Assembly: GCF_028689295.1 (NCBI RefSeq)
Contig: NZ_JAQTWL010000003.1
Span: 184,104 to 248,103 of the forward strand
Reading direction: 5' to 3'
Length of the DNA: 64,000 bases
Source of the DNA: Rhodoferax sp.
Lineage (GTDB): Bacteria; Pseudomonadota; Gammaproteobacteria; Burkholderiales; Burkholderiaceae_C
How positions within the stretch are numbered: the stretch's first letter is position 1; the number at the start of each line of letters is the position of its first letter. A program made the position numbers and the translations under genes. Shown here piece after piece: positions 47,366 to 56,269 of this stretch. The notes under the pieces are model-generated. The model did not search any database, had not been told where the DNA came from, and worked only from the letters and a program-made list of their open reading frames with translations.

Positions 47366-48265
47366 CTACCAGGCGTGTAGCGCGTTGTACGGAAAACTGC
47401 CCTCTTTGACAGCCTTGACATAGGCTTGCATGGCTTCCCTGATACCGTGCTGGCCTTGCACGCCGGGCAGGTCGGCCATGAAGTTGCGCACGAATTTGGG
47501 CATCTTGCCCAGGTTCAGACCCAGCATGTCGTGCAGCACCAGAACCTGGCCGGCGGTGCCGCTGCCGGCACCGATGCCGATGGTGGGACAGTGCGGCAGC
47601 TCAGTGGTGAGCTCAGCCGAGAGCGCGGCGGGCACCATCTCCAGCACCAGCAGCGAGGCGCCGGCATCCTGCAGCGCGCGGGCCTGTTGTTTCATGATGG
47701 CTGCCGACTCGACCGTTTTGCCCTGCACCCGGTAGCCGCCCAGGGCGTGCACCGTTTGCGGTGTCAAACCCAAGTGGGCGCAGACCGGAATGCCGCGCTC
47801 CACCAGAAATCGCACGGTCTCAGAAGTCCAGCCACCGCCTTCGAGCTTGACCATGTGGGCGCCGGCCTGCATCAGCACGGCGGCGCTGCGCAGCGCCTGT
47901 TCCCTGGATTCCTGGTAGGTGCCGTAGGGCAGGTCGCCAATGATCCAGGCGGTGCCCTGCACCCGTCGCACGCCGCGCGTCACGCTTTCAACGTGGTAGC
48001 GCATGGTTTCCAGCGACACGCCCACGGTGCTGGTCAAACCCTGGCACACCATGCCCAGCGAATCGCCCACAAGAATGCATTCAACCCCGGCGGCATCGGC
48101 CACGGCGGCAAAGGTGGCATCGTAGGCCGTGAGCATGGTGATTTTTTCACCGCGCGCGTGCATTTCGAGCAGTCGCGGCAGGCTCACCGGTTTGCGCAGG
48201 GCGGGGTTGCTGGCAGGTGGCAGGGTGCCGTAGGGCGAGGCGCTTTGCGTGGTGGGTTGGTTCAT
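47366..48265 (-). CDS. panB: 3-methyl-2-oxobutanoate hydroxymethyltransferase (ketopantoate synthase)
   Basis: Adds a hydroxymethyl group from methylene-tetrahydrofolate to 2-oxoisovalerate. The start is the ATG at 48265 (MNQPTTQS), 299 residues. TIM-barrel motifs include [24 protein letters not shown] with the metal-ligand aspartate, and VKLEGGG. First gene of panBC. Confidence 0.96.
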   Translation of the reverse strand: MNQPTTQSASPYGTLPPASNPALRKPVSLPRLLEMHARGEKITMLTAYDATFAAVADAAGVECILVGDSLGMVCQGLTSTVGVSLETMRYHVESVTRGVRRVQGTAWIIGDLPYGTYQESREQALRSAAVLMQAGAHMVKLEGGGWTSETVRFLVERGIPVCAHLGLTPQTVHALGGYRVQGKTVESAAIMKQQARALQDAGASLLVLEMVPAALSAELTTELPHCPTIGIGAGSGTAGQVLVLHDMLGLNLGKMPKFVRNFMADLPGVQGQHGIREAMQAYVKAVKEGSFPYNALHAW

Positions 48266-48321
48266 CGGAAGTTTCCCCAAAAATGTGGCGCGAGTCTAAC
48301 GCAGACCCGTGCTGTTGAACA

Positions 48322-49923
48322 TCAGACTTTCGGGCTCAGCGTGGTGGGCAGCGCCTGTTCCAGCATGCCGGGGTAGTCGCGACTGAAGTGCAGGCCGCGG
48401 CTTTCGTGGCGGGCCTGGGCGCTGCGCACGATCAGGTCGGCTACCTGCACCAGGTTGCGCAGTTCCAGCAGGTCGCGGGTGACGTGAAAAAGGGCGTAAA
48501 ACTCCTGAATTTCGTCTTGCAGCAAGGCCACGCGGTGGGCGGCGCGCTCGAGGCGCTTGTTGGTGCGCACGATGCCCACGTAGTCCCACATGAAGCGGCG
48601 CAGTTCGTCCCAGTTGTGCGAGATCACCACCATCTCGTCAGGGTCGCTGACCCGGCTGTCATCCCAAGCCGGCAGCGAGGCGGTGGGTTTAAGCGTGCTG
48701 TGCTCAATGTCCTGGGCCGCCGCCTGGGCAAACACCATGCACTCCACCAGGGAGTTGCTGGCCAGCCGGTTGGCGCCGTGCAGGCCGCTGCAGGCGGCCT
48801 CGCCAATGGCGTAGAGGCCGTCGATGTCGGTGCGCCCCTCGAGGTCGGCCAGCACGCCACCGCAGGTGTAGTGGGCCGCAGGAACCACCGGAATGGGCTG
48901 TTTTGAGATGTCGATGCCGAGCTCAAGGCAGCGCGCGTAAATGTTGGGGAAATGCTCTTGCAAAAAGCTCATGGGCTGGTGCGAGATGTCCAGGTAGACG
49001 CAGTCGAAGCCGCCTTTTTTCATCTCGAAGTCGATGGCGCGCGCCACCACGTCGCGGGGTGCCAATTCCAACCGTGCATCGTGGGCGGGCATGAAGCGGG
49101 TGCCATCTGGCAGCAACAGGCGTCCGCCCTCGCCGCGCACTGCTTCGCTGATCAAAAACGACTTGGCATGCGGATGGTACAGGCAGGTTGGGTGGAACTG
49201 GATGAACTCCATGTTTTGCACCCGGCAACCGGCACGCCAGGCCGCGGCAATGCCGTCACCGGTGGCAGTGTCGGGGTTGGTGGTGAAAAGGTATACCTTG
49301 CCGGCACCGCCGGTGGCCAGAATGGTTTGGGGTGCCTCGAAGGTGAGTACCTGGTCGGTGGCCTCGTCGAGCGCATACAGCCCCAGGCAGCGCTTGCCTG
49401 ACAGACCAAGTTTTTCGGTGGTGATCAGGTCCACCAGCGTGTGCTGCTCGAACAGTGTGATGTTAGGCGTTTTTTTTACCTGTTCGATCAGCGTGCGCTG
49501 CACGGCGGCGCCGGTGGCGTCGGTCACATGCACGATGCGTCGGGCGCTGTGGCCGCCTTCGCGGGTCAGGTGCAGGTGGCCGTCTTCTTCAGAAAACGGC
49601 ACGCCCAGGGTTTGCAGCCAGGCAATGGCTTGGGGCGCGTTTTCCACCACGCGGCGGGTCGCGTCCAGGTCGCACAGACCGGCGCCGGCCACCAACGTGT
49701 CGGCAATGTGGGCTTCAAAACTGTCGTCCTTGCTCCACACCGCGGCAATGCCGCCCTGAGCCCAGCCGGTGGAGCCTTCCGCAACCGCGCGTTTGGTGAT
49801 CACCGCGACTCGTTTGGTTGGGGCCAGCAGCAGGGCGGAACTGAGTCCGGCTAGGCCGCTGCCGACGATCAAAACGTCGAAGTGAAGGGTGGCTGGGGCC
49901 GCATTGGTTTGGCGAGAAGGCAT
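48322..49923 (-). CDS. nadB: L-aspartate oxidase
   Basis: Oxidises aspartate to iminoaspartate, the first step of NAD synthesis, with FAD. 533 residues: the N-terminal dinucleotide motif VLIVGSGLAGLSSALLL, the succinate-dehydrogenase-like EGSTGWAQGGIAAV active-site segment, and the conserved GRTDIDGLYAIGEAACSGLHGANRLASNSL. Located between panB and scpA on the same strand; nadA is not in the window. Confidence 0.96.
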   Translation of the reverse strand: MPSRQTNAAPATLHFDVLIVGSGLAGLSSALLLAPTKRVAVITKRAVAEGSTGWAQGGIAAVWSKDDSFEAHIADTLVAGAGLCDLDATRRVVENAPQAIAWLQTLGVPFSEEDGHLHLTREGGHSARRIVHVTDATGAAVQRTLIEQVKKTPNITLFEQHTLVDLITTEKLGLSGKRCLGLYALDEATDQVLTFEAPQTILATGGAGKVYLFTTNPDTATGDGIAAAWRAGCRVQNMEFIQFHPTCLYHPHAKSFLISEAVRGEGGRLLLPDGTRFMPAHDARLELAPRDVVARAIDFEMKKGGFDCVYLDISHQPMSFLQEHFPNIYARCLELGIDISKQPIPVVPAAHYTCGGVLADLEGRTDIDGLYAIGEAACSGLHGANRLASNSLVECMVFAQAAAQDIEHSTLKPTASLPAWDDSRVSDPDEMVVISHNWDELRRFMWDYVGIVRTNKRLERAAHRVALLQDEIQEFYALFHVTRDLLELRNLVQVADLIVRSAQARHESRGLHFSRDYPGMLEQALPTTLSPKV

Positions 49924-49940
49924 GAGAATTCCAGATGGGT

Positions 49941-50789
49941 TTAAGAGGGGGTGTAGGCAAGCCGCACATAAATGGGCGCAAAGGCCTCGGCCTGGGTGAT
50001 GTCGATCAGGGTTTCCTTGGCCAGCTCGAGCAGCGCAATGAAGGTCACGATCAGTACCGGCGTGCCCTTGGCCGGGTCGAACAGGGACTCGAATTCAACA
50101 AATCTCCGGCCCTGCAACTTTTTCAGCACCAGGCTCATGTGCTCGCGCACCGAGAGTTCTTCCCGCGTGATCCTGTGGCGCTGCACCAGCGTGGCGCGCT
50201 GCAGGATGGCTTGCCAGGCCTGCTGCAAATCGCTCAAGGCAAGGTCAGGAAAACGCGGCGCCAGCGACTGCTCGATGTACACCTGGGCGCGCAGAAAATC
50301 GCGTCCCAACTGGGGCAGATCATTGAGCCGGGCGGCGGCTAGTTTCATCTGCTCGTACTCCAGCAGGCGGCGCACCAGTTCGGCGCGCGGGTCTTCGGCC
50401 TCCAAGCCATCTGCCACACGCTTGGGCGGTAGCAGCATGCGTGACTTGATCTCGATCAGCATGGCTGCCATCAGCAGGTATTCGGCGGCTAACTCCAGGT
50501 TGCGGTGGCGAATTTCTTCCACATAGGTGAGGTACTGACGCGTCAGCCCGGCCATGGGGATGTCCAGAATGTTGAAGTTTTGTTTGCGGATCAGGTACAG
50601 CAGCAAATCCAGGGGGCCTTCGAAGGCCTCCAGAAAGACCTCCAGCGCATCGGGCGGGATGTACAAATCCTGCGGCATGGCAAACAGCGGCTCACCATAG
50701 AGACGCGCCACGGCGACCTGATCAACCACCGTCGGCATCCCGACCAGGGTCTGGCTGCTGCCAGCATCGAGCGTGGCGTTGTCAACCAT
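49941..50789 (-). CDS. scpA: Segregation and condensation protein A
   Basis: Kleisin subunit that links the SMC ring for chromosome segregation. 282 residues with the N-terminal ScpA motif FEGPLDLLLYLIRKQNFNILDIPM and the RNLELAAEYLLMAAMLIEIKSRMLLP helix, plus a winged helix at the C-terminus. scpB is not adjacent. Upstream DUF3460 and downstream nadB-panBC follow the local order of related bacteria. Confidence 0.95.
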   Translation of the reverse strand: MVDNATLDAGSSQTLVGMPTVVDQVAVARLYGEPLFAMPQDLYIPPDALEVFLEAFEGPLDLLLYLIRKQNFNILDIPMAGLTRQYLTYVEEIRHRNLELAAEYLLMAAMLIEIKSRMLLPPKRVADGLEAEDPRAELVRRLLEYEQMKLAAARLNDLPQLGRDFLRAQVYIEQSLAPRFPDLALSDLQQAWQAILQRATLVQRHRITREELSVREHMSLVLKKLQGRRFVEFESLFDPAKGTPVLIVTFIALLELAKETLIDITQAEAFAPIYVRLAYTPS

Positions 50790-50857
50790 TTAACGAGCGG
50801 AGTGCTATCGGTATAGCTGCCTGCCCTGGGTGCAAAAGGGCTACAGGCCAATCAATG

Positions 50858-51064
50858 TTATTTGCCTTCGGTCTGGTAAACGTACGGCTTTTGAGCGACT
50901 TGCGCGGCACGGTACTCTTCCCAGGCCTGGCGATCCACCGGCTTGTCCCACAGCAATTCACGTCCTTCGCGCTGGCGGACTTCGATCCCAGGGTCTTCGG
51001 CTCTGAGTTGATCGATGAACTGGGTGGCATCGGATTGGTAAAGGGGACGGTAAAAAATGTGCAT
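50858..51064 (-). CDS. DUF3460 family small protein
   Basis: 68 residues, soluble and charged, with the conserved YQSDATQFIDQL and WDKPVDRQAWEEY segments of DUF3460, a family largely confined to betaproteobacteria and found next to scpA or panC. Function unknown. It ends 68 bases upstream of scpA and is divergent from the hyf-like operon. Confidence 0.85.
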   Translation of the reverse strand: MHIFYRPLYQSDATQFIDQLRAEDPGIEVRQREGRELLWDKPVDRQAWEEYRAAQVAQKPYVYQTEGK

Positions 51065-51177
51065 GTCGATAACCTCTTTGCGGCATTCTAACGGTGCTCG
51101 CGGGTGCCATTGTATTGAGCACGCTAAGACGGGTGTAATATCCCGATCCTGATTTACAGCGACGCCTACCCCGATCC

Positions 51178-53202
51178 ATGACTTCTTTTTTCCACCCTGC
51201 AGCCTGGGTCCATTTGGACTGGGTATTGGTTGTGGTAGTGGCCTGGTTGCTGATTGGCGTGCTGGGTGTGCTGGCGCTGCGGCGTTTCAGGTTTGTCGCC
51301 ATCGTGCTTTTTCCCATGGGCGCATTTTTTTCGGTGCTGTTGCTGGCCGTGTCGCTGAGTGCGGTGTTCAGCGGTCCTGAAACAGCCGTCCTGCCGCTGG
51401 GCCTGCCACAACTGCCGTTCCATTTGCGGCTCGACAACCTGTCGGCTTTCTTCCTGATCCTGATCGGTGGCGTCTCGGCCGGTGTCTCCACCTTTGCCGC
51501 CGGTTACTTTCGTCAGGGCGAGGGCACGCCGCCCGGCTTGATTTGTCTGGAATACCACGTCTTTCTGGCCAGCATTGCCCTGGTGGTGATGGCCGACGAT
51601 GCCTACCTGTTCATGGTGGTCTGGGAAACCATGGCCTTGTCGTCGTTCTTTCTGGTGCTGGCCAACCACCGCATTCCCGAGATTCGCAACGCCGGCTACA
51701 TCTACATGTTGATAGCGCACATCGGCGCACTGGGCATTTTGTTGTGCTTCGGCCTGCTGCAGGCCAACACCGGCGACTACACCTTTGCCAACATGCGCCA
51801 ACAGCACCTGACGCCGTTCTGGGGCTCGGTGGCTTTCGTGCTGGCGGTGTTCGGTTTTGGCGCCAAGGCGGGTTTGCTGCCGCTGCACGTCTGGCTGCCC
51901 GAGGCGCACCCGGCAGCGCCGTCGCCGTTTTCTGCCTTGATGAGCGCTGTCATGCTCAAGATCGCCTTGTACGGCATCCTGCGCGTGAGCTTTGATCTGT
52001 TGCAGGACACGATCTGGTGGTGGGGCGTGCTGCTGATGGGCGTGGGCTTGCTGACGGCTTTGTTCGGCGTGGTGTTCTCGACCGTGCAGGTGGAAATGAA
52101 GCGCCTGCTGGCCTACTCAAGCATCGAGAACATCGGCCTGATCTGCGCCGGCTTTGGCCTGTCGCTGCTGTTTCTGGCCTATGACATGAAAGCCCTGTCG
52201 GCGCTGGCGCTGACCGCCGCCATGTACCACATGCTGGCTCATGCCTTTTTCAAGAGCCTGTTGTTTTGCAGCACCGGCGCCGTGATGCATGCCACCGGCG
52301 AGCGCAGTCTGGGCAAACTCGGTGGCCTGATGCGCTACATGCCCTGGGTGGCCTGGCCAACGCTGGTGGGTGCGCTGGCCTGCGCCGGCCTGCCACCGTT
52401 TGGCGGCTTTGTGGCCGAATGGCTGCTGCTGCAGAGTTTCCTGTTCACGACCGGCCTGCCAAGCTCTTTCCTCGACATGCTGGTGCCGGTGATGGCGGCG
52501 CTGATTGCGCTGATCGCGGCGCTCTCGGGCTACACCATGGTCAAGTATTTTGGCGTGATTTTTCTGGGCCAGCCGCGCGAGGAAAACCTGTCACGCGCGC
52601 ATGATGCCGGCCCCTGGGAGCGCATGGGCATGATGTGGCTGGTGATGGGTTGCGTCGTGCTGGGCTTGTTTCCGAACCAGATCATTTCACTGATCGACCC
52701 CACCACCCAGCTGCTGGTGGGCGCCGGTCTGGCGCATACCCTGGCCGACAGTGGCTGGCTGTTGGTACCGGTGAGCGTGGAACGTGCCAGCTATGCACCG
52801 GCCATCTTTTTGCTGGGTGTGTTGGCCAGCTTTGGATTGGCATTTTTTCTGGTGCGCAAGCTCTACCATGGGCGCATGCGCCGGGTACCGCCGTGGGATT
52901 GTGGATATCCGTGGCAAACCCCGCGCATGCAGGACACCGCCGAGGGCTTTGGCCAACCGATCCGGCAGATCTTCGAACCATTTTTCCGCATCAAGCGGCA
53001 GCTCCCGACCGCTTTTGATGCGCAGCCCGGCTACAAGGTCACACTGGAAGATCCCCTTTGGTATTGGCTTTATTTGCCGGTCGCCCGACTGGTTGAGCGG
53101 GTCTCCAAAATTGTCGGCTTGCTGCAGCAGGGGCGCATTGCGGTTTATCTGATGTACAGCTTTGTCACCCTGATTGTGGTCTTGCTGGCGGTGAAGCGAT
53201 GA
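51178..53202 (+). CDS. hyfB: Hydrogenase-4 subunit B-like (NuoL/antiporter family) of an Ehr-type complex
   Basis: 674 residues, about 14-16 membrane helices, MrpA/NuoL-like proton-translocating fold. The key charged residues in helices are present: glutamate in VVWETMALSSF (E150), lysine in GFGAKAGLLPLHVWLPEAH (K230) and lysine in MLKIALYG (K261). It would pump ions when the peripheral arm is reduced. First gene of a six-gene operon (B-C-E-F-G-I) with four-base overlaps; hyfD is absent. Confidence 0.9.
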   Translation: MTSFFHPAAWVHLDWVLVVVVAWLLIGVLGVLALRRFRFVAIVLFPMGAFFSVLLLAVSLSAVFSGPETAVLPLGLPQLPFHLRLDNLSAFFLILIGGVSAGVSTFAAGYFRQGEGTPPGLICLEYHVFLASIALVVMADDAYLFMVVWETMALSSFFLVLANHRIPEIRNAGYIYMLIAHIGALGILLCFGLLQANTGDYTFANMRQQHLTPFWGSVAFVLAVFGFGAKAGLLPLHVWLPEAHPAAPSPFSALMSAVMLKIALYGILRVSFDLLQDTIWWWGVLLMGVGLLTALFGVVFSTVQVEMKRLLAYSSIENIGLICAGFGLSLLFLAYDMKALSALALTAAMYHMLAHAFFKSLLFCSTGAVMHATGERSLGKLGGLMRYMPWVAWPTLVGALACAGLPPFGGFVAEWLLLQSFLFTTGLPSSFLDMLVPVMAALIALIAALSGYTMVKYFGVIFLGQPREENLSRAHDAGPWERMGMMWLVMGCVVLGLFPNQIISLIDPTTQLLVGAGLAHTLADSGWLLVPVSVERASYAPAIFLLGVLASFGLAFFLVRKLYHGRMRRVPPWDCGYPWQTPRMQDTAEGFGQPIRQIFEPFFRIKRQLPTAFDAQPGYKVTLEDPLWYWLYLPVARLVERVSKIVGLLQQGRIAVYLMYSFVTLIVVLLAVKR

Positions 53203-54149
53203 GCTGGCTCGGCGCACTCTCGCAATTGCTGGCGCTGGTCATGGCGCTGCTGCTGGCCCCGTTGCTCACGGGTTGGGTCAACCAGTGGCGCGCGCGGCTG
53301 CAAAACAAGTCGGCGCCGGGCTTGCTGCAGCCCTACCGCATGTTGCACAAGCTGTTCAACAAGGAATCGGTGATGGCTGATCGCGCCACATCCTTGTACC
53401 GCACGGCACCCTACATTATTTTCAGTTGCATGCTGCTGGCGTGCGCCATCATCCCCACGCTCTCCACCGATTTGCCCCTGTCACCAGCGGCCGATGCGAT
53501 TGCGCTGGTGGGTTTGTTTGCGCTGGCGCGTGTCTTTATTTCACTGGCCGCCATGGATGTGGGCACTGCTTTCGGGTCGCTCGGCGCACGCCGGGAAATG
53601 CTGGTCGGGTTTTTGGCTGAACCAGCCTTGCTGATGGTGCTCTTTTGCGCCTCCATGATCACCCGCTCGACCTCGCTCACCGCCATTGTGGAAACGCTGG
53701 CCCACCGCGAATTTGCCATCTACCCCAGTCTGCTGCTGGCCGGGGTGGCGTTCACCATGGTGTCTCTGGCCGAAAACGCCCGCGTGCCGGTGGACAACCC
53801 CGACACCCACCTGGAACTCACCATGATCCACGAATCGATGATTCTGGAGTATTCGGCACGCCATCTGGCGCTGCTGGAGTGGGCCGCCAGCCTCAAGCTG
53901 TTCGCCTATTCCTGCGCTGGCCTCGCCATCTTTTTCCCATGGGGTGTGGCCGAGGCTCATTCGCCGCTGGCCCTGCTGCTGGCCTTGCCGGTGCTGCTGG
54001 TCAAGCTGGCCGTTGGCGGCTTTTTGATGGCCCTGATTGAGACCCTGAGTGCCAAGATGCGCATCTTCCGGGTGCCCGAATTTCTGGGCACTGCCTTTTT
54101 GCTGGCCGTGCTGGGTCTGCTGGTCAATATATTGCTGGGGGTCGGATGA
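53199..54149 (+). CDS. hyfC: NuoH-like membrane subunit (HyfC/HycD family)
   Basis: 316 residues, eight predicted helices. It has the NuoH core motif AENARVPVDNPDTHLELTMIHE, whose glutamates line the chamber that links the peripheral arm to the pump. It opens by overlapping hyfB with ATGA and closes by overlapping hyfE the same way. It anchors the soluble arm to the membrane. Confidence 0.92.
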   Translation: MSWLGALSQLLALVMALLLAPLLTGWVNQWRARLQNKSAPGLLQPYRMLHKLFNKESVMADRATSLYRTAPYIIFSCMLLACAIIPTLSTDLPLSPAADAIALVGLFALARVFISLAAMDVGTAFGSLGARREMLVGFLAEPALLMVLFCASMITRSTSLTAIVETLAHREFAIYPSLLLAGVAFTMVSLAENARVPVDNPDTHLELTMIHESMILEYSARHLALLEWAASLKLFAYSCAGLAIFFPWGVAEAHSPLALLLALPVLLVKLAVGGFLMALIETLSAKMRIFRVPEFLGTAFLLAVLGLLVNILLGVG

Positions 54150-54808
54150 TCGCCAAGTTTGCCCCGCAACTGATCAACCTGTTTGCCACGCTGATTTTGC
54201 TGCTGTCATTTGCCATGATTTCGCAGCGCCGCATTGGCACGCTGATCAACCTGTTCATGATCCAGGGCGCAGCGCTGGTGGCGGCCTCGTTTTTGCTGGG
54301 TTACGTCACCAGGCAGCCTGACTTGTACATTTCCGGCTGGTTGACGCTGGTGCTCAAGGTGATTTTTATTCCCTGGATGCTGCACCGGGTGATTCGCAAA
54401 CTCAATGTGCGCTGGGACGTGGAGACGCTGCTCAATGTGCCGACCACCATGCTGGTTGGCATCGGCCTGGTGATCCTGGCGTTCAGCTTGGCGCTGCCAG
54501 TGTCGCGGCTGTCGAGTTCTCTGGCCGGGGGCTCGCTCGGCATTGCGCTGGCCTGCATTTTGTTGTCGTTCATGATGATGATCACGCGCTCCAAGGCGGT
54601 GCCGCAGGTGATCGGCTTCCTGTCGATGGAAAACGGCCTGATCTTTGCCGCCACCGCGGTCACCAACGGCATGCCGATGATCGTGGAGTTTGGCGTGGCG
54701 CTCGACGTCCTGGTGGGGGTGTTGATATTGGGTGTGTTCATGTTTCAGATTCGCGAGAAATTCGACACGCTGGACATCCATAACCTTGAATCCCTCAAGG
54801 AAGACTGA
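54146..54808 (+). CDS. hyfE: Hydrogenase-4 subunit E-like membrane protein
   Basis: 220 residues, about seven helices. The first part corresponds to NuoK (IGTLINLFMIQGAALVAASFLLGYV) and later helices to the extension seen in HyfE (MENGLIFAATAVTNGMPMIVE). It ends with a short polar tail. Tightly spaced, two bases before hyfF. Confidence 0.88.
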   Translation: MIAKFAPQLINLFATLILLLSFAMISQRRIGTLINLFMIQGAALVAASFLLGYVTRQPDLYISGWLTLVLKVIFIPWMLHRVIRKLNVRWDVETLLNVPTTMLVGIGLVILAFSLALPVSRLSSSLAGGSLGIALACILLSFMMMITRSKAVPQVIGFLSMENGLIFAATAVTNGMPMIVEFGVALDVLVGVLILGVFMFQIREKFDTLDIHNLESLKED

Positions 54809-54810
54809 GC

Positions 54811-56265
54811 ATGCACGCCCTTTATTTTGTCCTGGGAGTTCCGTTGCTGGGCGGCATGGCGCTAGCCCTGACGGGTCACCGTGGCTACGCCCGGGATGTC
54901 AACGTGGCCTTCAGCCTGCTGACTTTTCTGGCTTCCTGCGTGCTCACCGCCCAGGTCATCAACAACGGGCCGCAACTGCTCTTGCACGACCAGTTTTACA
55001 TTGACCCGCTCAACGTTTTCCTGGTCACGCTCACTGCTTTTGTCAGCCTGACCACGGCCATTTTTTCGCGCCCCTACATGCGCATCGAGCAGGACCACGG
55101 CAAGATGACGCCGCCGCGCATGCGCCTTTACCACAGCATGTACCAACTGTTCAGTTTCACCATGCTGCTGGGCTTTACCACCAACAACTTGGGGATCATC
55201 TGGGTCGCCATGGAAGCCGCAACGCTGACCACTGTGCTGCTGGTCAGCGTTTACCGCACCACCGCCAGCCTGGAGGCCGCCTGGAAGTATTTCATTTTGT
55301 GCGGGGTCGGCATTGCGCAGGCGCTGTTTGGCACCATCTTGCTGTACATGGCGGCCGAAAAAGTGCTCGGCCCCGAGCACGCCACGCTGCTGTGGACCAG
55401 CCTCAACGACATCAAGGGCCAGCTCGACCCCACCATCATCACGCTGGCCTTTGTCTTCTTGCTGATCGGCTACGGCACCAAGATCGGCATGGTGCCGCTG
55501 CATAGTTGGCTGCCCGACGCCCATGCCGAAGGCCCGACGCCGGTGTCGGCGGTGCTCTCCGGGCTGCTGCTCAATGTGGCCATGTACGCCGTGCTGCGCT
55601 GCAAAGTGCTCACCGACGGCGCACTCGACAGCAATATGGCGGGCCAGTTGATGATGGGCTTTGGCTTGCTGTCGGTCACGGTGGCGGCGTTCTTTTTGTC
55701 GCGGCAAAAAGACGTCAAACGCATGTTTTCGTACTCGTCGATCGAGCACATGGGGTTGATCACCTTTGCCTTCGGCATGGGCGGGCCGGTGGCCAACTTT
55801 GCCGGGCTGCTGCACATGACGGTGCACTCGCTGGTCAAGTCTGCCATTTTCTTCACGGTGGGGCATGCCACGCAAAAAGCCGGAACCCAGGTGATGAGCG
55901 AGATTCGCGGTCTGATCAAGGTGAACCCGACGGTGGGATGGGGTTTGATGATGGGTGTGATGGCCATTCTGGGGATGCCACCGTTTGGGGTCTTTGCCAG
56001 CGAGTTCCTGATTCTGACCACCGCCATGCGCGAGCAACCCTGGGCCGCGCCATTTTTGTTTTTGGCGCTCGGTATCGCCTTTGCCTCCATCTTGATCCGG
56101 GTCCTGCCCATGGTGTTTGGCGACACCACCCTGAAGCCGCTGGCGCATCCGCCGGCGCTGATCCCGGTGTTTGTGCACCTGGCGCTGGCGCTGGTGCTGG
56201 GCCTGTTCATTCCGCCCTATTTGAACGGCTGGTACGTGCAGGCGGCCAGCATGCTGGGAGGCTAA
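54811..56265 (+). CDS. hyfF: Hydrogenase-4 subunit F-like (NuoN/NuoL family)
   Basis: 484 residues, 13-14 helices, a second antiporter-like subunit. The pump glutamate (WVAMEAATLTTV) and the lysine in GYGTKIGMVPLHSWLPDAH are present. The position after SGLLLNVAMYAVLR has asparagine where HyfB has lysine, as in other HyfF proteins. It lies between hyfE and the large subunit. Confidence 0.92.
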   Translation: MHALYFVLGVPLLGGMALALTGHRGYARDVNVAFSLLTFLASCVLTAQVINNGPQLLLHDQFYIDPLNVFLVTLTAFVSLTTAIFSRPYMRIEQDHGKMTPPRMRLYHSMYQLFSFTMLLGFTTNNLGIIWVAMEAATLTTVLLVSVYRTTASLEAAWKYFILCGVGIAQALFGTILLYMAAEKVLGPEHATLLWTSLNDIKGQLDPTIITLAFVFLLIGYGTKIGMVPLHSWLPDAHAEGPTPVSAVLSGLLLNVAMYAVLRCKVLTDGALDSNMAGQLMMGFGLLSVTVAAFFLSRQKDVKRMFSYSSIEHMGLITFAFGMGGPVANFAGLLHMTVHSLVKSAIFFTVGHATQKAGTQVMSEIRGLIKVNPTVGWGLMMGVMAILGMPPFGVFASEFLILTTAMREQPWAAPFLFLALGIAFASILIRVLPMVFGDTTLKPLAHPPALIPVFVHLALALVLGLFIPPYLNGWYVQAASMLGG

Positions 56266-56269
56266 GGGC